Assembly: GCA_016793885.1 (NCBI GenBank)
Contig: JAEUHE010000014.1
Coordinates: forward strand, 1-63,343
DNA: 63,343 bases
DNA from: Verrucomicrobiales bacterium
GTDB taxonomy: Bacteria; Verrucomicrobiota; Verrucomicrobiia; Limisphaerales; UBA11320
Direction: 5' to 3'
This document shows, one piece after another, positions 45,581-53,948 of this stretch. The notes beneath the pieces are model-generated. The model was not told where the DNA came from. It was given only the letters and a program-made list of their open reading frames with translations, and did no database searches. The position numbers and the translations under genes were made by a program. Numbering within the stretch: the first letter of the stretch is position 1; each line of letters opens with the position of its first letter.

Positions 45581-46252
45581 ATGAATCAGAACCAAACTGA
45601 TGCAGCACCCAAGAATACGGCTCGCCTCTTGGGCGCTGGCATGCTCGCCTTGTTGGCAATCGCAGCGCTGGCCTACCAGTGGGTCCAGCACCAGCGTGGC
45701 GACGTCCGCCCCCACCTCGGGGCGGGGGAGATGCTCGTCGAACAAACCGTCCAAGTGCTCCAAAGCAAGGAAAAGAAGCGCATCGTTTTGGTCACGGTTC
45801 AGAGCCCTGGACCGGAGCTGAAAGCCCAGGAAGATGGGTTTCTGAAGAAGCTGAAGCAGTATCCTGAGCTGCAGCTGAAGGAGATTATTCGGATCGACCC
45901 AGAGGACGCCCGCAAGTATTCGCCAGGTACGGGGCTCTCCGCGCGTCGATTTGCGCGGATCGTGGAAAACAATCTGAAGGCGGAGGCGATCGTGTCCCTG
46001 GTTGGAACTCCCGACCCGAAGGATCCCGCGATGTTGCAGCTGACGAACAAGGTGCCGCGGTTTGTCGCGGTGACCCGGGATCGGGATGAGCTGCCCGCGT
46101 TGTTCGCCAAGAAGTGGATTCGGGCGGCGGTGGTTCCCCGCTATGATTTTCCCGCTCCTGCTGCCGACGATGCCCGCGGACTGCGGGCGGCCTTTGATCG
46201 CTACTTTCAGGTGGTCACCACCAATGAAGTCGCCAGCCTTCCCAAGCCCTAG
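45581..46252 (+). CDS. Membrane-anchored periplasmic-binding-protein-like protein
   Basis: 223 residues; ATG 45581 follows the pseudopilin stop after 1 nt. Short polar N-terminus, one transmembrane or uncleaved signal helix (about 14-34, ARLLGAGMLALLAIAALAYQWV), then an alpha/beta region that resembles the first lobe of LacI/RbsB-type sugar-binding proteins: KKRIVLVTVQSPGPELKAQEDGFLKKLKQYPEL, ARRFARIVENNLKAEAIVSLVG. Length suggests only one lobe, so ligand closure as in classical binding proteins is doubtful. Last gene of the ten-gene operon; its stop overlaps the stop of the convergent DUF1501 gene by 4 bp. Confidence 0.6.
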   Translation: MNQNQTDAAPKNTARLLGAGMLALLAIAALAYQWVQHQRGDVRPHLGAGEMLVEQTVQVLQSKEKKRIVLVTVQSPGPELKAQEDGFLKKLKQYPELQLKEIIRIDPEDARKYSPGTGLSARRFARIVENNLKAEAIVSLVGTPDPKDPAMLQLTNKVPRFVAVTRDRDELPALFAKKWIRAAVVPRYDFPAPAADDARGLRAAFDRYFQVVTTNEVASLPKP

Positions 46253-47730
46253 ATGATCGATCGAATGGGGTCGGCTCCCTCGACCCCGACGAGTTTTTGA
46301 TCCAGGCCTCCGTAGAAATAGGTCAGGCGATCAGGATCCAAGCCCATCTGTGTGAGCACGGTGGAGTGCAGGTTTTTGACATGGAGCCGGTCGGTCACTG
46401 CCGCTGCCCCCAGTTCATCGGTCTCTCCCACGGTGGTGCCTCCCTTGATCCCGCCGCCGGCCATCCACATCGTAAAGCCGTAGGCATTGTGGTCGCGACC
46501 GGTTCCTTCGGCGTATTCAGCGGTGGGTTGACGACCGAATTCGCCGCCCCAGACGATCAGCGTGCTGTCGAGGAGCCCGCGTTGTTTGAGGTCTTGAATC
46601 AGGCCCGCGATGGGCTTGTCGGTTCGCCCGGCATGGAACGTGTGATTCTTGAGCAGGTCGCCGTGGGCATCCCAATTGTCATCGTTGTGCGCCCCGCCGG
46701 CATAGAGTTGGATGAAGCGCACCCCGCGCTCGACGAGTCGTCTGGCCAGAAGGCAGCGGCGGCCGAAGTCCTCGGTTCTCTTCTCGTTGATGCCGTAGAG
46801 CGCTTTGGTAGCTTCGGTTTCGCGACTCAGGTCGACCGCCTCCGGCGCGTGCCGTTGCATGCTGAACGCCATCTCATAGCTGGCAATACGTGCGGCCAGG
46901 CTGCTGTTGTCCATACGCGACAACTGATGCTCCTGGTTGAAATCTTTGAGCGTGTCCAGAACCCGACGTTGTGCGGCTTCGGATTCTCCTGCGGGACGGT
47001 TGAGGTCGAGGATCGGATCGCCGGCCGAACGCATCAGGGTAGCCTGGTAAGTGGCGGGCATGTAGCCACTCGACCAGTTCTTGGATCCGCTGATCGGGCC
47101 GCCGGTCGGATCCAGCATCACCACGAACCCTGGTAGGTTCTCGTTGACGCTGCCCAGGCCGTAGTTCACCCAGGAACCCAGGCAGGGACTTCCGGAAAGG
47201 ATCTTTCCCGTGTTCATCTGGAGCATGGCCGACCCATGGATCGGCGAATCAGCCATCATGGAGTGGATGAACGAGATGTCATCGACGCAGGTGGCCAAGT
47301 GAGGAAAGAGATCGCTGACCTGCTTTCCGCATTGACCATACTGCTTAAAAGCCCATTTGGGACCTACGACGCGGCCCTCATTCTTCTTTCCACCCCGGCC
47401 AAAGGTTTTGACCTGAATCGTTTTTCCATCCAGGCGGTAAAGTTCCGGTTTGTAGTCGAAGGTGTCTACCTGACTGGGACCTCCGTACATGAACAGGAAA
47501 ATGACGCTTTTGGCCTTGCCGGGGAGCTGAGGCTGCTTGGGAGCCAGTGGGTTGACGAATTTGGATGCGGGCGCGGCCTGCGCTTTGGAACCGAAGAACG
47601 AGTCGAGCGAGAGTAGTCCGGTCATCGCCAAGCCCGTGAACCCGGCCCCGGCTTCCCACAGAAACTCGCGTCGGGTTCGGCCGCAAAAATCTCCGGACTG
47701 GCCTGGCTGAGAGCTGGATGATTCATTCAT
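46249..47730 (-). CDS. DUF1501 protein (Tat-exported, sulfatase-fold-like)
   Basis: 493 residues with a Tat signal (TRREFLWEAGAGFTGLAMTGLL). DUF1501 landmarks: SVIFLFMYGGPSQVDTFDYKPEL, ISFIHSMMADSPIHGSAMLQMNTG, GCLGSWVNYGLGS-like segment, RVRFIQLYAGGAHNDDNWDAHGDL, TLIVWGGEFGRQPTAEYAEGTGRDHN and LHSTVLTQMGLDPDRLTYFYGG. This family shares the alkaline-phosphatase/sulfatase fold and almost always follows a DUF1549/DUF1553 cytochrome gene in Planctomycetes and Verrucomicrobia, as here (15 nt downstream). Role uncertain; polysaccharide degradation at the cell surface has been proposed for such pairs. Confidence 0.92.
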   Translation of the reverse strand: MNESSSSQPGQSGDFCGRTRREFLWEAGAGFTGLAMTGLLSLDSFFGSKAQAAPASKFVNPLAPKQPQLPGKAKSVIFLFMYGGPSQVDTFDYKPELYRLDGKTIQVKTFGRGGKKNEGRVVGPKWAFKQYGQCGKQVSDLFPHLATCVDDISFIHSMMADSPIHGSAMLQMNTGKILSGSPCLGSWVNYGLGSVNENLPGFVVMLDPTGGPISGSKNWSSGYMPATYQATLMRSAGDPILDLNRPAGESEAAQRRVLDTLKDFNQEHQLSRMDNSSLAARIASYEMAFSMQRHAPEAVDLSRETEATKALYGINEKRTEDFGRRCLLARRLVERGVRFIQLYAGGAHNDDNWDAHGDLLKNHTFHAGRTDKPIAGLIQDLKQRGLLDSTLIVWGGEFGRQPTAEYAEGTGRDHNAYGFTMWMAGGGIKGGTTVGETDELGAAAVTDRLHVKNLHSTVLTQMGLDPDRLTYFYGGLDQKLVGVEGADPIRSII

Positions 47731-47745
47731 AGCCGCTGGTTTAAG

Positions 47746-50697
47746 TTAATCCAAATAGACCATCTCGTTCAAGTTCAGCACGAGGAGACAAAAATAGCGG
47801 AGCGCCACATCGGGGGAGGCTCCGTCCTCTTGCTGTAAGGAGCGCATCAGCGCCAGGCTGCGGTCGATCTCCCCCTGAGCGGGGACACGTGAGGTGGCGA
47901 GGGAGATGGCGCGACGGACCTGTGCCGTCGGATCGTTCCGGCACTCACGCTGGAGCCGTGCCGCCAAGACATCCGCCTGACGGTTCAAGAAGCCACCATT
48001 CAACATTCCCAAGGCTTGAGTCGGTTGAACTGTGGCGAATCGCACTGGGGCAGAACGATCCGTCTCGGCGACGTCGAAGCTCTCGAGGATCGGCGTCATG
48101 AGGGAGCGCTTCACGTGAATGTAAATGCTCCGTCGGGCTTGTTCCTCCGGCGGAGACTGCCCCCACCCACTGCCGGGCACGGACTGCCCAGCTAGAACCT
48201 CTTTAGGAATGTCCACATAGACTCCGGGACCATACATCTTCGGGTTGAGCACGCCCGTGACCGAAAGGATTGAATCGCGAATTTCCTCGGCGGTGAGACG
48301 ACGCATGTCAAATCGCCAAAATTCGTTGTTCATCGGATCTTTGGCCAGGGCGTCCGGCTGACCAGCGGAGGAGCGTTGGTAGGCCTGGGAAGTCATGATA
48401 AGCCGGTGCATCGCCTTGAGCTTCCATCCTTGGTCGATGAACTCGGCAGCCAGCCAATCCAGGAGCTCCGGATGTGTGGGGCGATCCCCTTGCAACCCGA
48501 AGTTGTTGGGGGAGCGAACGATGCCCCGGCCGAAGTGATGCTGCCAGACCCGGTTGACCATCACGCGCGCGGTGAGCGGGTTCTCGCGGGAGGTGATCCA
48601 GTCGGCCAGGAGCGTGCGGCGGCCCGAGGTTTTCTTTTCCGGCGAGGCGGCGGCTTTGAGGGGTTGGGAGGCGCCCAATACCTGCAGAAAGCCTGGTTCC
48701 ACCTGGTCGCCCTTCAAATTGGGGTTGCCACGCAGCAATACGAAAGTATCCGGAGGATTCGAACCTGCTTCGGTCACTGCCAGCGCGAGATCGATGGGGA
48801 GCTTCGTTTGTTTGAGTTGTTCCAGCTCGGCTTTGGATTTTTGATAGCGAGACCAGTCCTCTCTGCCCAGCACGGCCTCCCCTTGAGATTTGATGAGGGT
48901 AGCCAGCTCCGCTGCCGAAGATGGCTTGATGCCGCTCTGAGTTGCGCCGACACTAAGGGGACGACGTGAGAATCCCGCTCCCGACCACGCCAGGCTTAAG
49001 CCCAAGGCGTCGGCCTTCTGAAAGTAGTCCAATTGGAATGGCACGCGTCCCTGCTGGAGCGTTAGCGTGACCTTCTGTTCCTTTCCTTGGGCATGGATTC
49101 CGTCGTAAGCGAGGACGGATTTTCCATCCAGGGACAGGCGAGCCCCATCATCGCTGTCGAGGAAGAAGGTGTAGTCTCCGGTTTGAGGCACGATGAGCGT
49201 TGCCTCAAACACGAACCCAATGGCGGTGTCGCGTGTCCGAGGGCTTAGGTCGACCAGATTGTTGGTGAGCGCGCCCGTGTCTTCCGGTTTGATGAGGGTG
49301 AAGTCGGGAAGCTTTTCCCAGGTGTCGCGATAGAAGCGATAGCGGAGCCCGTCCAGATCGGGACGGTTGGCTGACTGGCTTTCTCGATGCCGAGCTTGGA
49401 ATTGATTCTCGAGCGCGGTCACTTCGCGCTGCAGTTCATTGCGGCGAGAATCGAGTTCGCGCTGCTTCTGCTCGTGAGCGATTCGATCCGCCGCGGTGTT
49501 GAACACGGGGACCTCATCGGTCGGGCCACCATTGCGATAGTGGTTCACGTTTTGAAAAAACGAGACGAGACGATAGTAGTCGTTCTGGGAAATGGGATCG
49601 ATTTTGTGATGGTGACAGCGGGCGCAATCCACGGTGAGCCCGAGGAAGGTTTGTCCGGTCGTGGTGACGATGTCATCGAGTGCGTCATAGCGCGCCAGTT
49701 CGCGGTCGGCCGGTTCGTCATCCCAGATGCCGAGGCGATAGAATCCGGTGGCGATGATGGCGTCAGCGCCCGCTTCGGGAAGCTCGTCGCCGGCAAGTTG
49801 CTCCTTGAGGAAGCGGTCATAAGGTTTGTCGGCGTTCAGCGAGCGAATGACATAGTCCCGGTATCTCCACGCATGCGGCTTGGCGCCGTCGCGTTCATAG
49901 CTGTTGCTCTCGGCGAACCGCACGAGATCGAGCCAGTGACGTCCCCATTTTTCTCCATAGTGCGGCGAGGCGAGTAATCGGTCGATGAGCGTTTCCCAGG
50001 CGTTGGGAGCGGAATCCTTCTCGAAGGCTTGGACCTCCTCGGGAGTGGGAGGCAGCCCGGTTAAGTCAAACGTGGCTCGGCGGATGAGTTCGCGTCTGGA
50101 AGCGGTCGGGTTGGCGGTTAAGCCGCGGCTCTTGAGCGAAGCCCCGATGAGGGCATCGATCGGATGTTGAGGCTTACCCTCGATTGCCGGCACGGTGGGA
50201 CGGCGGACCGGTTGGAAGGCCCAGTGTTGTCGGTCGCGTTCGGCGATTTGGAATTCCTTGCGGGGGGCAGGGGTCGTGACTGATGGATCCCCCGCCGGCA
50301 TTGCTGCCCCGCCTTTGACCCAGCGCGCCAGGTCTTCCACCTGGGCATCGCTAAGACGCTTCTTGGGCGGCATCTTGAGGTCATCGTCCACGTAGCGCAC
50401 CGCCCGGATCATCCGACTCTTTTCCGGATCGCCCGCCTCGAAGATAGCTCCACCCTCGCCTCCCGCGCGGATTCCTTCCGGAGTGTCGAGTCGGAGATGT
50501 CCCTTTTGTTTTTCCGGGCCGTGACAGGAGACGCAGTGCTCAGCGAGGACCGGACGAATCTTCCGTTCGAAGAAGACCTCGTCCGTTTCTGCCCCCGATC
50601 CCACCAGTGGGAAACTGGCCACCCAGCTCACCAAGAGCCCCGTCAGCAGGGTCATTGCTACAGGGCCCTTGCCCGTGCTGGGACGCAGAGAATCCAT
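47746..50697 (-). CDS. Planctomycete-type cytochrome protein (PSCyt1-DUF1549-PA14-DUF1553)
   Basis: 983 residues from ATG 50695-50697, which has AGGAGC upstream (about 6 nt) and gives a signal peptide. Order: cytochrome c domain with CVSCH (55-59) and KGHLRLDTPEGIRAGGE; DUF1549 (RRATFDLTGLPPTPEEVQAF, DLVRFAESNSYERDGAKP, second heme-like site CARCHHHKIDP); a PA14-like insert (about 450-580, GDYTFFLDSDDGARLSLDGKSVL); and DUF1553 (TARVMVNRVWQHHFGRGIVRSPNNFG, DMRRLTAEEIRDSILSVTG). Exported, probably electron-transferring and glycan-binding through PA14. Co-transcribed with the propeller gene upstream and DUF1501 downstream. Confidence 0.92.
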   Translation of the reverse strand: MDSLRPSTGKGPVAMTLLTGLLVSWVASFPLVGSGAETDEVFFERKIRPVLAEHCVSCHGPEKQKGHLRLDTPEGIRAGGEGGAIFEAGDPEKSRMIRAVRYVDDDLKMPPKKRLSDAQVEDLARWVKGGAAMPAGDPSVTTPAPRKEFQIAERDRQHWAFQPVRRPTVPAIEGKPQHPIDALIGASLKSRGLTANPTASRRELIRRATFDLTGLPPTPEEVQAFEKDSAPNAWETLIDRLLASPHYGEKWGRHWLDLVRFAESNSYERDGAKPHAWRYRDYVIRSLNADKPYDRFLKEQLAGDELPEAGADAIIATGFYRLGIWDDEPADRELARYDALDDIVTTTGQTFLGLTVDCARCHHHKIDPISQNDYYRLVSFFQNVNHYRNGGPTDEVPVFNTAADRIAHEQKQRELDSRRNELQREVTALENQFQARHRESQSANRPDLDGLRYRFYRDTWEKLPDFTLIKPEDTGALTNNLVDLSPRTRDTAIGFVFEATLIVPQTGDYTFFLDSDDGARLSLDGKSVLAYDGIHAQGKEQKVTLTLQQGRVPFQLDYFQKADALGLSLAWSGAGFSRRPLSVGATQSGIKPSSAAELATLIKSQGEAVLGREDWSRYQKSKAELEQLKQTKLPIDLALAVTEAGSNPPDTFVLLRGNPNLKGDQVEPGFLQVLGASQPLKAAASPEKKTSGRRTLLADWITSRENPLTARVMVNRVWQHHFGRGIVRSPNNFGLQGDRPTHPELLDWLAAEFIDQGWKLKAMHRLIMTSQAYQRSSAGQPDALAKDPMNNEFWRFDMRRLTAEEIRDSILSVTGVLNPKMYGPGVYVDIPKEVLAGQSVPGSGWGQSPPEEQARRSIYIHVKRSLMTPILESFDVAETDRSAPVRFATVQPTQALGMLNGGFLNRQADVLAARLQRECRNDPTAQVRRAISLATSRVPAQGEIDRSLALMRSLQQEDGASPDVALRYFCLLVLNLNEMVYLD

Positions 50698-50772
50698 TGG
50701 ATGCTCCTGTCTTGCAGGGGTGTTTCGACAGGTCGAGACTGGAACGGTTCGTGGCATCAATCCGGAGAGGTT

Positions 50773-51726
50773 TTATCGGGACGGCAGCACCATTTGCACC
50801 GGCATGGAATTCCCGAAGTTCTTAAAGTCCTTGAAGGTCCAGACAACCTGTTTGGCGGGCGTCACCTCGATGAACTGAGGGTTCTCGGGGCCCGCATGGC
50901 AGTTCCCGATGAGTGTGTTGCCGTTCGCCAGGCGTTCCACGCGGGTGACCCAGGCGAGTGTAATGCCCGGGAGATCGTTTTGCTCCACCTTCCAGACAAT
51001 CTCCTTCTTGGGGGTGACTTCCAGGACGCTGTGGCCGTTGCCGGTGCCGATGAGCGTGTTGCCGTTCTTCAGACGGGTTGCACTGAAGACTGAGTTCCCG
51101 AAGGCCTCTGGTCCGTGCCCGCCCTTACGCGCCTTGCCGAAGAGAGGAACCTCGAACTCCCAGACGATTCTGCCCTTTTTGTCATACTCGCGGACGAAGC
51201 CATCGCTTTCATGAGCGACCAGGTAGTTGCCGTTGGAGAGCTTGCGGGCGAGACGGGTGTCGCTATGCGCATTGGGGTGATTGACCTTGAGCTTGACCTC
51301 GTGCCGGATCTTGCCGGACTTGTCGACCTCGATAATGCGGGAAGGCCCGGATTCCACAATCATGGTTCGGCCGTTGGACAGGCGCTGGAACGCGTGAACC
51401 TCCACCTTCTTTCCCGCGTTCCCGTTCATCTTCCCCGAGTCGTATTCCCAGACGACCTTTTTATCCGGCGTGACCTCTACGACCCGCTGCCAACCTTGTT
51501 GGGTGAGGATGTTGCCGTTCGGGAGCACATGCGCGTCATGGATGGCTCCGACGGGAAGTTCCCACTCGAGGGAACCGTCGGTTCCGACGATGGCCAGGCG
51601 GCGAGTCGAGTCGTCTCCGGCCAGAATTCGTTTGGGAGTGCCGGTTTGAGCGCCTAGGGCGGAAAAGGTCGAGCAAGCCACCAAGAACAGGGGTAGGGCG
51701 ATGGAACGCAGAATGGGTATGTGCAT
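50773..51726 (-). CDS. Exported PQQ/YVTN-like beta-propeller protein
   Basis: 317 residues, signal peptide MHIPILRSIALPLFLVACSTFSALG. Six to seven blade repeats of the form NG-N-hLhxx...VxEhTPxKKhVWxh: HVLPNGNILTQQGWQRVVEVTPDKKVVWEYD, KLSNGNYLVAHESDGFVREYDKKGRIVWEF, RLKNGNTLIGTGNGHSVLEVTPKKEIVWKV, RLANGNTLIGNCHAGPENPQFIEVTPAKQVVWTF. Arylsulfotransferase-type and PQQ-like propellers share this pattern. No catalytic residue can be named. First gene of the operon with the cytochrome and DUF1501 genes. Confidence 0.82.
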   Translation of the reverse strand: MHIPILRSIALPLFLVACSTFSALGAQTGTPKRILAGDDSTRRLAIVGTDGSLEWELPVGAIHDAHVLPNGNILTQQGWQRVVEVTPDKKVVWEYDSGKMNGNAGKKVEVHAFQRLSNGRTMIVESGPSRIIEVDKSGKIRHEVKLKVNHPNAHSDTRLARKLSNGNYLVAHESDGFVREYDKKGRIVWEFEVPLFGKARKGGHGPEAFGNSVFSATRLKNGNTLIGTGNGHSVLEVTPKKEIVWKVEQNDLPGITLAWVTRVERLANGNTLIGNCHAGPENPQFIEVTPAKQVVWTFKDFKNFGNSMPVQMVLPSR

Positions 51727-51796
51727 AGCGCCATGTAACGACTCTTTGGACGCGAATGGAATTCGATTTTTTGGGGGAGGGGCGAGGAGGATGGGG

Positions 51797-51875
51797 CGGG
51801 CCTTCAGCCCTTGATGGGACGGGGGACGTTACCTGGGGTTGTCACCCCAGGCTGGGATAGAACGCACCTTTGGTG
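51797..51875 (+). repeat. REP-like unit A1
   Basis: GCGGGCCTTCAGCCC, then CCTGGGGTTGTCACCCCAGG hairpin, then GGGATAGAACGCACC. Same order as A2/A3. Confidence 0.7.
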
Positions 51876-52032
51876 GTGAGGATGAGATCATCCCGATGAT
51901 GGCGTGGCCCCCCAGGCCGGGATTGAGCCCACCATTGGTGCTGAGGGGCGAGAAGTCACCGATCTGAGATGCAACCCAAACGAGACTCGGGAGGCTCAAT
52001 CCACATGGGATGCAGCAGTGGTGTCAGAGTCT

Positions 52033-52115
52033 GCGGGCCAAAGGCCCAGCCTCATCCCAGCCTGGGGTCACAACCCCAGGTTGAGACGCAACTAGGTTGT
52101 AGGGCTGAAAGCCCG
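52033..52115 (-). repeat. REP-like unit B1 (inverted)
   Basis: GCCAAAGGC and CCTGGGGTCACAACCCCAGG hairpins, then AGGGCTGAAAGCCCG: the reverse orientation of the A units. It ends 10 bp from the transposase stop codon. Confidence 0.75.
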
Positions 52116-52124
52116 TTCTATGGC

Positions 52125-52577
52125 TCAGTCCCATACATACGCCTCGTCATATTTCACGCCATATTTTCTAAGGAACATTCGAAACTCTTCCTGGAATGTC
52201 CGTGTCCGATGGTGGTTCTCTTGATCGTCAATATAGGCCTTGAGCGCTTCCACATCCGCAGGTCCGACGGAGAAACACCCGTATCCGCGCTGCCAGGCGA
52301 AACCTCGAAGCTCGGCGGACTGGGTCTTTACCCATTTCGAAGAGGTTGCTTTTAGCTCTTGGACGGTATCCGCAATGGTGATGGTCCGGGACATGCGGAT
52401 AGCCAAGTGAACATGGTCAGCCACCCCTCCAATTCGGTAGGCTTCACAACCGATGTTGCGAGTAACCGTGGAGAGGTAGGCATGCATTGTTGGACGGATG
52501 TTGGGATCGAGGAAGGGATGACGGTCCTTCGTGCTGAAGATGACATGGATGATGACCAGGCTTAGTGATTGTGGCAT
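52125..52577 (-). CDS. REP-associated tyrosine transposase (RAYT, IS200/IS605-like Y1 HUH)
   Basis: 150 residues. Single-strand nuclease/transposase of the Y1 HUH superfamily, thought to mobilise REP hairpins. Visible motifs: N-terminal SLVIIHVIFSTKDRHPFL, HUH motif GGVADHVHLAIRMSRT, and the C-terminal catalytic-Tyr helix AYIDDQENHHRTRTFQEEF followed by FLRKYGVKYDEAYVWD, characteristic of this family. Full-length and probably intact. REP-like units lie on both sides (five within 1.3 kb), the usual RAYT arrangement. The start region ATGCCACAATC is itself duplicated within the next repeat (near 52750). Confidence 0.9.
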   Translation of the reverse strand: MPQSLSLVIIHVIFSTKDRHPFLDPNIRPTMHAYLSTVTRNIGCEAYRIGGVADHVHLAIRMSRTITIADTVQELKATSSKWVKTQSAELRGFAWQRGYGCFSVGPADVEALKAYIDDQENHHRTRTFQEEFRMFLRKYGVKYDEAYVWD

Positions 52578-52586
52578 GCGGATATT

Positions 52587-52667
52587 GCGGGCTTTCAGCC
52601 CTGGTTGGGTTTAGGTGTATTTCCTGGGGCGGTGCCCCAGGCTGAGATAGGACGCGCCGTTGGCGCT
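52587..52667 (+). repeat. REP-like unit A2
   Basis: GCGGGCTTTCAGCCC, CCTGGGGCGGTGCCCCAGG hairpin, then GCGCCGTTGGCGC hairpin. Confidence 0.8.
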
Positions 52668-52762
52668 GGGGCAATGCGGGGCTTCGGTGTTGGATTTGGG
52701 TGCCCGCGAGAGGAAGCCAGTTGGTGTAGGGTATGACTTTCGGATTGTGGCATACGGATATT

Positions 52763-52843
52763 GCGGGCTTTCAGCCCTTGTTGGGTTTGGGGGTATTTCC
52801 TGGGGCGGTGCCCCAGGCTGGGATAGGACGCGCCGTTGGCGCT
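52763..52843 (+). repeat. REP-like unit A3
   Basis: Near-identical to A2, 176 bp downstream, including its 5' lead-in; probably a tandem duplication. Confidence 0.8.
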
Positions 52844-52940
52844 CGGGAAATGGCACAAGGACGGAGCGGACGACATCCAGGATGGATAGTGGAGCCATGC
52901 CTCTGGCCCTGGCTGCGAACCGTCCTCCTGTCTCCTCCGA

Positions 52941-53022
52941 CGGGCCAAAGGCCCAGCCTCATCCCAGCCTGGGGTGACAACCCCAGGTTGAGACGCAAAT
53001 AGGTTGCAGGGCTGAAAGCCCG
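52941..53022 (-). repeat. REP-like unit B2 (inverted)
   Basis: Near-identical to B1, in opposite orientation to A2/A3; A3 and B2 form a BIME-like pair. Confidence 0.75.
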
Positions 53023-53245
53023 ACACATCACCGGTCACGTTCATGTGGTGCCCTTTCGCGGCTAGCCGCCTCGAGGACGCTCTTCTCCTTTGGGCTGCGG
53101 GACCTCTCCTTCAGACGGACGGAGACCCTGCAGCTTGCTGACGAAAATAGGTCACCTATCCTCTAAGGCAAGCCCGTTGTCCCCTTCATGAACCTGATCA
53201 AACTCTTTCTTCCGGGCCTTGGTCTTTCTCGTCAACGCCCTCGAC

Positions 53246-53279
53246 TCGCGAAAGACTCTGCCTGTAGACTCTTTCGCGA
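53246..53279 (+). promoter_or_regulatory. Hairpin abutting the pxpB start codon
   Basis: TCGCGAAAGA and TCTTTCGCGA are perfect 10-bp complements separated by 14 nt; the 3' arm ends on the A of the pxpB ATG. AGACTC is repeated inside. No Shine-Dalgarno is visible, so the structure may control translation or serve as an operator. Confidence 0.5.
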
Positions 53280-53947
53280 TGAGATGGGTTCCTTATGGTC
53301 CTCAAGCCCTGATGTTTTACTTCGCCGACCAAGTCGGCGAGGAGGCCTTTTCCCGAGGACGGGCAATCGCGGCGCGGCTGGAAACCAGCCCTCCGGAGGG
53401 AGTGGATGGTTTTGTCTGCGGATTTACCTCGGTCTTGTTGGAGTTCGATTGTGAGAAGGTGCCGGATCCGAAGGGCCGGGTCTTCGAGTGGATTGCGTTT
53501 CTAAAATCGGCTCTGACCGCTCCGCTGGTGCCGGCTCCCCTGAAGTCGATTCCAGTGACTTATGATGGCCCGGACTTGTCTCGGGTGGCGGAGCATGCGC
53601 GGCTGTCGGTGGATCAGGTGATCGAGCTTCATTCGCGAACGATTTACAAAGTGTACCTCCTGGGGTTCGCTCCCGGCTTTCCCTATCTCGGGGATCTCGA
53701 TCTGCGCCTCCATACACCCAGGTTGGCCTCCCCTCGTCCCCGAGTTCCCGCGGGGTCGATTGCTATCGGGGGACAACATACCGGCATTTACCCGCTGGAT
53801 ACCCCGGGCGGTTGGAATTTGATCGGTCGTACTCCGCGCATTTTGTTCGATCCGATGCGTGCCACGGTATCGGGGCGTGGGGAGGACGCCTTCCTGTTGC
53901 GCCCGGGTGATCGAGTTCAGTTTGTTCCGAGTGCGAAAGCTACCTGA
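53279..53947 (+). CDS. pxpB: 5-oxoprolinase subunit PxpB
   Basis: 222 residues. Subunit B (KipI-like) of the ATP-dependent 5-oxoprolinase PxpABC, which hydrolyses pyroglutamate to glutamate in the cytoplasm. ATG 53279 gives [17 protein letters not shown], the family's usual opening; TTG 53219 would add an atypical extension. Motifs: [72 protein letters not shown] and a final [11 protein letters not shown]. Gene order B-C-A matches the E. coli ybgJKL cluster. Its upstream hairpin covers the start region. Confidence 0.92.
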   Translation: MRWVPYGPQALMFYFADQVGEEAFSRGRAIAARLETSPPEGVDGFVCGFTSVLLEFDCEKVPDPKGRVFEWIAFLKSALTAPLVPAPLKSIPVTYDGPDLSRVAEHARLSVDQVIELHSRTIYKVYLLGFAPGFPYLGDLDLRLHTPRLASPRPRVPAGSIAIGGQHTGIYPLDTPGGWNLIGRTPRILFDPMRATVSGRGEDAFLLRPGDRVQFVPSAKAT

Positions 53948-53948
53948 C

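Larger units (their letters stand above)
51727..52124. other. Intergenic REP-containing region, no gene
   Basis: Contains REP-like units A1 (51797-51875) and B1 (52033-52115) in opposite orientation, with a degenerate CCCAGGCCGGGATTGAG unit near 51910. No coding character. Confidence 0.7.
52578..53278. other. Intergenic REP cluster and pxp leader, no gene
   Basis: Holds REP units A2, A3 (a duplication including the TTGTGGCAT-CGGATATTGCGG lead-in) and inverted B2, then a 250-bp leader of the pxp operon with a hairpin at 53246-53279. Open frames here read as repeats, not proteins. Confidence 0.7.

Noticed and set aside
46297..47136. 279-residue plus-strand frame
   Set aside because: Antisense to DUF1501; no family features.
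52595..53044. Several 85-150-residue frames between the RAYT and pxpB
   Set aside because: They are translations of the REP units (repeated ARPIPAWGTAPGNTPKP-type peptides), not genes.
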